A stretch of DNA of 64,000 bases from NCBI RefSeq assembly GCF_022539505.1, contig NC_061514.1:328273090-328337089 (forward strand). Direction: 5' to 3'. Positions 57,407 through 64,000 of this stretch are shown piece by piece. Below the pieces are notes generated by a model. The model was given only the letters and a program-made list of their open reading frames with translations, ran no database searches and was not told the origin of the DNA. Position numbers and translations under genes: made by a program. How positions within the stretch are numbered: position 1 is the stretch's first letter; each line of letters begins with the position of its first letter. The DNA is from Lolium rigidum (Eukaryota > Streptophyta > Magnoliopsida > Poales > Poaceae).

Positions 57407-58619
57407 CGTTCATAATATAGCGAAAATCCATCTTCCCTTTTTTTGTGTAGGTCACATAAATTCGAATTTTTCCTTTAAAATTGACTCGAGTAATTAGCAT
57501 GGTGACATGTACAGGCGTGAATTATTTTAATTTTGTTGACACATTTAAATAAGGTTATTCAAATGTTTTGAATATCAGGGTATAGTGCACCCGAGTGCAC
57601 CACCCTATATTCGTCGACCATGTCTCCAACTTTTGTGTGCATTTTCCGTCGACACAATTTTTTTTTTTGAGAAAACCCAGATCTGTTATATTATTTTTTC
57701 GTGGAACATGGTATATAGGGATCTGATCGGATATTGCTATTACCATATCATTTACTATATTTTTTTTCACAAGTTCTTATCGAAACGGATAATGATCGGA
57801 TGCGGATTTGGATGCGGGTTATATCGGATTACAGATATGGAGCGGATTCGGATCGAAAACGGATTATTAAGCAAATATACACACAAAAATAGAAGTATGC
57901 TTTTTTTATGAAAAATATATTTGTAATTATATAGTATAGCTAAATGTGTACAACAAAGCAAATTGCGTGGTAATAGCATACATAGTTTAGCCGATGAACT
58001 AACTATATAGTCTGGATATTTAGGGTTGGGTTAATTTTATCGGATTGCCCTCTTTGTGGACCTCGGATAATCCGTATCCATTGGAAAAGGCAGCGCTATC
58101 AAAACCCACTTTTGGTTGTGTTTTTATTTATTTTTATTATTTTACGGGGAAGGTTGACCTAAAAATAGTTTTCAGATTTAAAATTCTTTATTTTATTATT
58201 TTGCAGAAATATTTTTCAGAATTTTAATAAGCCAAGCGTATATGTCCTGCAAAGGCGGCGCTATCAAAACCCACTTGTGTTTTTATGTATTTTTATTATT
58301 TTACGGGGAAGGTTGACCTAAAAATAGTTTTCAGATTTAAAACTCTTTGTTTTTATTATTTTGCAGGGAAGGTTGACCCAAAAATAGTTTTCAGATTTAA
58401 AAAAAGCCAAGCGTATATGTCATACGCTGAGGTAATCATGTGACAATGATTTTTAACCTTTGATCATTGTTTGAGTTGCTTATCGTGCAGTGCCGCACAA
58501 TTGGCCACCGTATCACCATGGTGTGCTCAGTCAAGAGCACATTGACATCGTTATGTCCCTCTCTTATAAACATGAGCAAATACACTTAACTCCTCGATGT
58601 GGGACTAAATACGTCTTAA
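57407..58619. other. AT-rich intergenic sequence with CGGAT-rich block
   Basis: No gene is recognised. 57780-57870 is crowded with CGGAT/ATCGGAT words (at least ten in 90 bp). 58087-58431 is a tandem duplication described separately. Confidence 0.5.
58087..58431. repeat. ~165-bp tandem duplication
   Basis: AAGGC(A/G)GCGCTATCAAAACC starts at 58087 and about 58252. Both units carry TTTACGGGGAAGGTTGACCT, AAAAATAGTTTTCAGATTTA and AGCCAAGCGTATATGTC. The second unit has an internal extra copy of the GGGAAGGTTGACC block. Confidence 0.85.
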
Positions 58620-59657
58620 TCTCTACTATATTAAATGCCTAGAGGTGGTGAGATGGTTGGTACGTCTTCTCCCCTTCCCGTTTACTTCCACCTATTCAGC
58701 CACCACGCACGATAGAAATCCGATCAGAAAAAAATAAATTCAGACGGGAATTGCGCACACAACTTCTGAACCTCCACCGCTGTCCTCTTTCCCACGACCA
58801 CCACCCTCTCGGCTCTCCCATTCGGGTGAGGAACCACCGCCCTGACGGAGGATGCGTATTTCCCCGTCGCGTCCTGCAGGATCTGTGCTCAGATTCCTCT
58901 CCGCGCGCCGCCGAGATCCGCGGTAGAGAGAACCGGGGTCGCCGCCTCACGCCGACATTCCGACTGCATCCTCCGCAACCTCACGCCGGAGAAGGGAGAA
59001 CCTGAACGTAGTCACCGCACCCCCACTCCCCGCGACGTCCTTCACTGCCCGCGACGTCCTTCACTGCCGCCATCTCGCTCCTCACGGCGATCACTCCATC
59101 TGGACGATGTCGCTCGACCGATCCGTTCGTCATGGAACACGGGACGTCAGTCCGGGAGCCGTCGCTGCCTTCTCAGGTCCATACAAGCACGATTCAAGGT
59201 ACCACGCCTGCGTGCATAGGTGTGACAAATTCTGTTGGGTATTTGTTTTCCTCAGTTTTGTCATCTGATGGTAGATTCGTAGTTGATGCACCCGTTCTAG
59301 AAGGAATTGTCAGCACTGGCATCTTCCTCCTTTGGACTCCATCTCACGGTAAGATGAGATAGTGATTCCTTGCATCCATGCGTATGAGCACCTATTGCCC
59401 GACGAATTGTATCAATGGATTGTAAATCAAAATTATTTACGCAGTCGGTTTTAATTCAGGAAGGATTACTTAGAAATCAGCATTGACACCTTCAAGATGT
59501 CTGCAAGTAATTTGCATAGCATAGTTGATCAATGCTGTTGAGTGGTCGAAATAGTGCTTAATAACTTCTTACATTTTCCATTGCTGAGAAATATACTACC
59601 TGGGCACACTAAATCCTGAATTGAGTTTGTTTTAATAGAGTGCATGTGGTTTGGCAG

Positions 59658-59958
59658 AAAAGGTCAGGTACTCAAATCAAGAAGGAGATGGACGAGGTGC
59701 TTTGCTTGGGACTGCTAGCTCCTCCAGAGATCAGATGCTGTCTTATCACGATGACAAGATGTACTGTCCATGGTAAAAACTGACACACTGTTCCTTCCTT
59801 AAAAAAGGTTACTGGTCAATCTTTATTTACATAAGATTAGCTGTTTCAGTTTCATTCAGAAAATAGACCGTGTAATTGGCTGTATACCAAATAAAAAAAA
59901 TGGACGATATTTATGTTGTCTTTGAGCTGATGCATGCAGGCTTCCACCAAGTCATTAA
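59658..59958 (+). pseudogene. Two-exon gene fragment ending YHDDKMYCPWLPPSH
   Basis: Exon-like block 59658-59772 after a TTGGCAG acceptor reads KVRYSNQEGDGRGALLGTAS, SSRDQMLSYHDDKMYCPW. The last codon is split and completed by 59940-59958 (after TGCATGCAG), giving LPPSH and a stop. The split Trp codon and consensus splice sites argue that this was a real C-terminal end of a gene. I do not recognise the family. No convincing upstream exons were joined; the GC-rich segment at 58750-59200 may hold a first exon. Confidence 0.45.
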
Positions 59959-60563
59959 GGTAAAAAATGACTTAACCAAAGAGCACCATCTATACTTCTA
60001 TTGAATTCTTTGCGCACTGAAATTTATTTATACCGGTCTGCTACTATTTTTTAAATTGAAATTCGAATTATTATATTGTTTTCCATTTTTGTGCTCTAAG
60101 CATTCTTATGTATCTAGGGGTAGTTCTTTTTGTATCCACTCTCCGTTATTGATGCGATTTGCTACACTCCATTAATTATGATCATATATATGATTTCGAT
60201 TAGTGCCCGCACACATAAATTTGATCAAAGTGCTAAGTGCTAACTCAATTACCAAGGCCGCCATATTTATGGAGAAATGCATTTTGTCCTCCACTAATTA
60301 TGTATTTGTATTGATAATTTTCCTTAAGATTTTGATATTTTCCCTTTGTTTGACCTTAATTATAAATATCTCATGCTTTGTTTCACACCTTTTTTTTTCA
60401 CAAGTGCACACTTGCTCGCATTTGCCTTTGATGTCATCATGATTATGGTCTACTATCTGTTGTTGATCCATCATTCCAGCAGCTTACAAAATCATTTGTT
60501 TCCAAATTAAACTGCATGCTCGGTTACTGCTATATGATCTGACTAATATTTATGTGATTGCAG

Positions 60564-61108
60564 CTAATGTTTTTCATCGTGATTTGAAGCCAAGAATAAA
60601 TTTGGTAAATGCTAATTGTAAACTTAAATATGTGATTTTGGTCGAGCATGAGTGGCATTTAATGACACTCCTAAGACTGTATCCTTAACAAGTATGTAGA
60701 ATTTGCTAGACTAGAATCACATGCTTGTTTGTTGCCAAATAGATTTGTATATATAGATTGTCTTTTGCCACTTAATTTCAATATTATATTCATGATTTTA
60801 TGCAGGATTATGTTGCTACTAGATGGTATATATAGGGCTTATATTTCCATGGTCCAAAGATCGTTCCTCAAGATCGCGTGGTACTAAAAGTTGATATACA
60901 TGTCAAAAGGTGGCACCAGGTAGTCAGGAGTTTCACTTCAAGTTTGATGATTTGGGATGATAACAATTACAGAAACTTCCTATTAATTTTTGTTGCTGAT
61001 ATTTAATTTGCAATTTGTAGGACTGCTACAGTTCATTCCACACCAATTCCTCCAAAAGACCAGAAGCGTTCTAAAGTTCCCTTAATGATGAACAAAGGTA
61101 GTAGTTGA
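60564..61108 (+). pseudogene. TDY-class MAP kinase fragment, broken
   Basis: 60564 onward (after TTGCAG) reads ANVFHRDLKP, then NANCKLK and ICDFGRA-stop-VAFNDTPKTV, matching the catalytic loop and DFG region of plant TDY-type MAPKs. The next exon at 60806 (after TGCAG) reads DYVATRWY, the TDY activation site context. An extra ATAT then shifts the frame before RA. A third block at 61021-61108 reads TATVHSTPIPPKDQKRSKVP, like the VHSTPIP segment of MAPK C-terminal extensions. The kinase core between these is deleted. Stop, frameshift and deletion make it non-functional. Confidence 0.8.
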
Positions 61109-62091
61109 TATACGTGTGCAGGTAAATAAGAAGAGAAGAGAAGCAGAAAGGAATTTGGGATGATTTCTTCAAATTCGACATTTGAATCTTTTAGTATTTC
61201 AAGTGGTAGTGTACTTTCAGAAGTTCAAGGAGAAACACTAACATTGCGCAGTACAGTTCACTCAGTTACTAGCTAAAGTCATCAACAATCAGCATGTGAT
61301 GTTAAAGTTTTTGCCATCAAACTACACCCCCACATGTTGTTCTAAGATATATAGCATTTGGGTCTACAAAATACAAAAGAAGCTTAACTGACACATTTTT
61401 TTTAATCTGCTTAGGAGAGCCTGGACTGAGATGGAAGTTGTTGTCTCGTTGAGAACCAATCGTAGGACCAATTTCTCTTACCATTCTGTAAACTACCAAT
61501 GAGGTTGTAGGTCTCGATATCTTATCTTGGATAAGATGTCTGGATCTTTGTACTCTTGCTGTGCTGACAATCTCCAGCGGTCCAACTCAATGAATTAGCA
61601 CGATAAAACTTTGACTACCAGACTTTTTGTAACTGATCCAAGATTGATGATGGGATATTACTTGTATAATTTTCCTTGATGTTTACTGGGTTGATGAATT
61701 ATGTTATTGCAACTTTTTCTGAACCATGTCCACTATTCAATTCTTAACACTCAGCTTCTTAGGGTATCACTGTAGTCTTGAACCATGACATTTTATATTT
61801 ATCGCATCTGTTTTGACTAGCTTACAGAGAGTGGTATTTAGCCATAGGACTGTAAACAGGTAGTTGTTTCATTCGTTGTAGACTTAAGAGCAATCAAATG
61901 TTGTTTCTTTTGGAAATTTGAAATAAATGAAAATAAATATTCTTTGGAATGGATGGTTCAGTTCAACAATTATTTTCATTAGGTTCCTGTGAAAGCTACT
62001 ACATACTAAAGTATCATCAATCTATGACAGGTTCAGCTGCACACTTTTACTGACTGTTGTGCTTTGGTGTTTTCATTGAACCAGATTGCAG

Positions 62092-62880
62092 TTACATAAA
62101 TCAAGCTTGTTGCTGGAAAGCCAACTGGTAAAGTCTCCCGAAGTACGTGTACATATATATTTGCACGCTTGATTTTATGTTTTAACACTTGGCATGTGGA
62201 GAAAAAAGTTCTTTACTGACATTGTTGTGATACTGAAGTTCCTTTTACTCTTTTCCAATGATGTATCCCGGCAAGTCAAAGTCAAATGCTCAATGGAATG
62301 ACTAATTAGCATTGAAACACCCTATGTGTTGTTGCGCCCTTAATACTATATATCCAATGTTCAATTCAGTCCAGGCTGTATCTATTCTTGTATGTCCGGC
62401 TTTGTCATAAGTAGATGAGGTTTTGGGCTCTTGGCCACCCGAATGTCTTATCTTAGTTCTCTGCATGCTGAATATAGCCAAAAGGAGGAGCCTACCTTGT
62501 AGTGTTGGTCTTCCAATTTATACATGCCTACAGGATATCTCATGTTATTATTGTTTTTTTCTGTTTTACGGATTCTTCATAGCTATAATATGTGGACCGA
62601 GGTTCACTCAACAACACTGAATTTTCTTGGAAAACAACACTTAACCCTGCTCAATATACCATTCAGAGGACAGTATCAATGCCACTAAATGGTTATTGCT
62701 TATGCTGTAAATTCATGATTTTCCAACGTGACTAAATGGTTATTGATGATGTTGTAACTCATGATTTCCTTATTTATTACATGCAGGTTTCAATCTCAAG
62801 CCCATCTAGAATTTTGCGTCGAGATCCTGGTGTACAAGTTGGGCTAGGAGGTTCAAGTTTGAAAACCAACACCAATGTAG
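62092..62880 (+). pseudogene. Exon-like fragments of unknown origin
   Basis: 62092-62142 (after GATTGCAG, before GTACGT) reads LHKSSLLLESQLVKSPE. 62787 onward (after ACATGCAG) reads VSISSPSRILRRDPGVQVG then LGGSSLKTNTNV. Splice signals are good at the first block. No family recognised. Confidence 0.3.
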
Positions 62881-63302
62881 CGTTCTGTTCAAATGTTTCT
62901 TGACTTTTCCTATTTGTTTGAGCGTTTTTCATTATTTTTTCTCTGTTGGTAAGTTATCATCCGAAGCTATCTTTTATTACCAAGTTCGATCCAATACAGG
63001 TTACACACTTACACTCCAATCAGATGTTGTTTTTTAGTTTTGACATTCTTTATACCAAATAGATATTGTGCCGACAAGCTTCTAAATTAGTGTTTCATTT
63101 TTCGCCTGGTTTTTAGACCGAAATTTCCTGATGATTCCTAAGATGTAAATCATCTGTTCTTATAAGGCTTAGCTTCACTGTTTAGATTCAATTGTTGACC
63201 AATAGCATGATAAATAAATGGACAATTGCTTGTGAAGTAGTAAGCCTCTTACATATGCTAAGCTGACGGTAACATGTTTGTGTGCCTATTCGTGATTCAC
63301 AG

Positions 63303-63922
63303 GAATAGATGCTATCACATTTCACAAGAAGGGCATCCCATACGGGATTGGTGTGTTTTACCACGAATTCAACAAGGAGGGGATGCTTCCTGGTCTATTT
63401 GTTGTGCTCTGCTGTGATCCCGACCTCTGTCTTTCAGAACCTTTGCCCGCAACTAGAGAGAAGCTTGCCCATTGCCAGGTGAGCCACTACTACCACGATA
63501 TGTAAGGATACTATATCTTCTTGGTTTCGGCGTTCCTTTACCTCACATTTCAGCACTTCTTTTGTTAATAATATGGGGATGAGAGCAAATAAGGAGGCCT
63601 CGATTCAAAGAAATCAAATGCTCTTTGGCTGCCTATTCTTTGGTGCTTGCAATGCATGATGCCTTCGCTTTCTTTGGAAGCCTGCTGCATGCTAGACTTC
63701 AACAGAAATGGTCCGCCATACGGGAAGGTTGTAATACGCCTTGATTGGCCTCTCCCTGCAGACGCAAGCCAAGCCAATTGTTGTTGTGCCATCGACTGTG
63801 GCTGCCGTGCCACAAGACTGCAAAACTGGTCGAGCAGGATTTCCCATCACTTCATACTTCAGTGATGACAGACTACATGAAGGAAATCTTGTGTGCGCAA
63901 CTGGAGTATACTTGGCCTGCAG
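63303..63922 (+). pseudogene. Two exon-like blocks of unknown origin at the window edge
   Basis: 63303-63478 (GATTCACAG acceptor, CCAG/GTGAG donor) is open in one frame: IDAITFHKKGIPYGIGVFYH, EFNKEGMLPGLFVVL and so on for 58 codons. 63762-63922 (CCCTGCAG acceptor, CTGCAG/GTAAG donor) is open in more than one frame, for example TQAKPIVVVPSTVAAVPQ. They may be part of a gene continuing past the window. Function unknown. Confidence 0.35.
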
Positions 63923-64000
63923 GTAAGAACCGCTCTTGCGCGTGCGGGTAAGGGGCGCTCTTGCAGCAATCCATGGCGAAATCAGGTCTAGAGTACAGTT

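Larger units (their letters stand above)
58620..64000 (+). mobile_element. Possible Helitron carrying gene fragments (3' end outside window)
   Basis: TCTCTACTATATTAAATG at 58620 follows an A, as a Helitron 5' end inserted between A and T would. The sequence is close to known grass Helitron starts (TC followed by TACTA and TATTAAA). Downstream, several unrelated exon-like fragments all lie on the plus strand with introns kept, the pattern produced by Helitron gene capture. No CTRR end with hairpin was identified before 64000 and no Rep/helicase is present, so this rests on the 5' end and the content. Confidence 0.45.

Noticed and set aside
59132..59362. 76-codon ORF starting MEHGTSVREP
   Set aside because: Runs across a plausible splice donor at about 59196 into intron-like sequence; kept only as a possible first exon of a fragment.

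Overview
This is a window of a large, repeat-rich grass nuclear genome, most likely Pooideae (wheat/barley/oat/ryegrass relatives). The signs are GC-rich first exons, GT-AG introns, Stowaway and Tourist-type MITEs, and an LTR family whose LTR begins TGATACGTCTCCAACG, which I associate with Pooideae repeats. Two runs of exactly 100 N (304-403 and 21700-21799) are scaffold gaps. No bacterial, organellar or viral genes were seen, and I found no CRISPR array, tRNA or rRNA gene.

Four genes look intact. (1) A single-exon AP2/ERF transcription factor on the minus strand at 2905-3705. (2) A complete 19-exon plant fatty acid amide hydrolase (FAAH) gene on the minus strand at 6646-15686. Its exons join in frame to 615 codons and keep the Ser-Ser-Lys amidase triad. 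(3) A complete 13-exon dihydrolipoyl succinyltransferase (E2 of 2-oxoglutarate dehydrogenase) gene on the plus strand at 34456-38433, 445 codons. (4) A single-exon, LRR-less, NB-ARC-like gene on the minus strand at 54004-55464, with altered P-loop and kinase-2 motifs. A two-exon small-protein locus (41255-41665, minus) has a broken paralogue at 57020-57406.

The rest is mostly transposable elements. 0-16 kb is gene-dense, with MITEs beside the ERF gene and downstream of FAAH, and a LINE 3' fragment in FAAH intron 8. 16-22 kb holds a Harbinger-like fragment cut by a gypsy-type LTR retrotransposon with a decayed gag. 24-25.2 kb is a Tourist/Harbinger-like element with perfect 18-bp ends. 25.4-29.4 kb is an Athila-like element with a 1.33-kb 3' LTR and many GGAAGTTCC motifs. 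31.5-31.8 kb is a degenerate duplicate of the E2 gene's promoter. 39.8-41.0 kb is a Mutator-like element with long TIRs and a 9-bp target duplication. 42.5-52.3 kb is a nest: an LTR-like host sequence, a LINE-like insertion bounded by a 13-bp duplication, and inside that a gypsy fragment plus a complete 6.7-kb LTR retrotransposon (two 1599-bp LTRs, CCCCC duplication). From 58.62 kb to the window end there is a possible Helitron carrying several same-strand, intron-bearing gene fragments, one of them from a TDY-class MAP kinase.

The intact genes are unrelated housekeeping or regulatory loci (ethylene-type transcription, N-acylethanolamine turnover, TCA cycle, immunity-like NTPase). They are neighbours by position and show no sign of forming a pathway or cluster.
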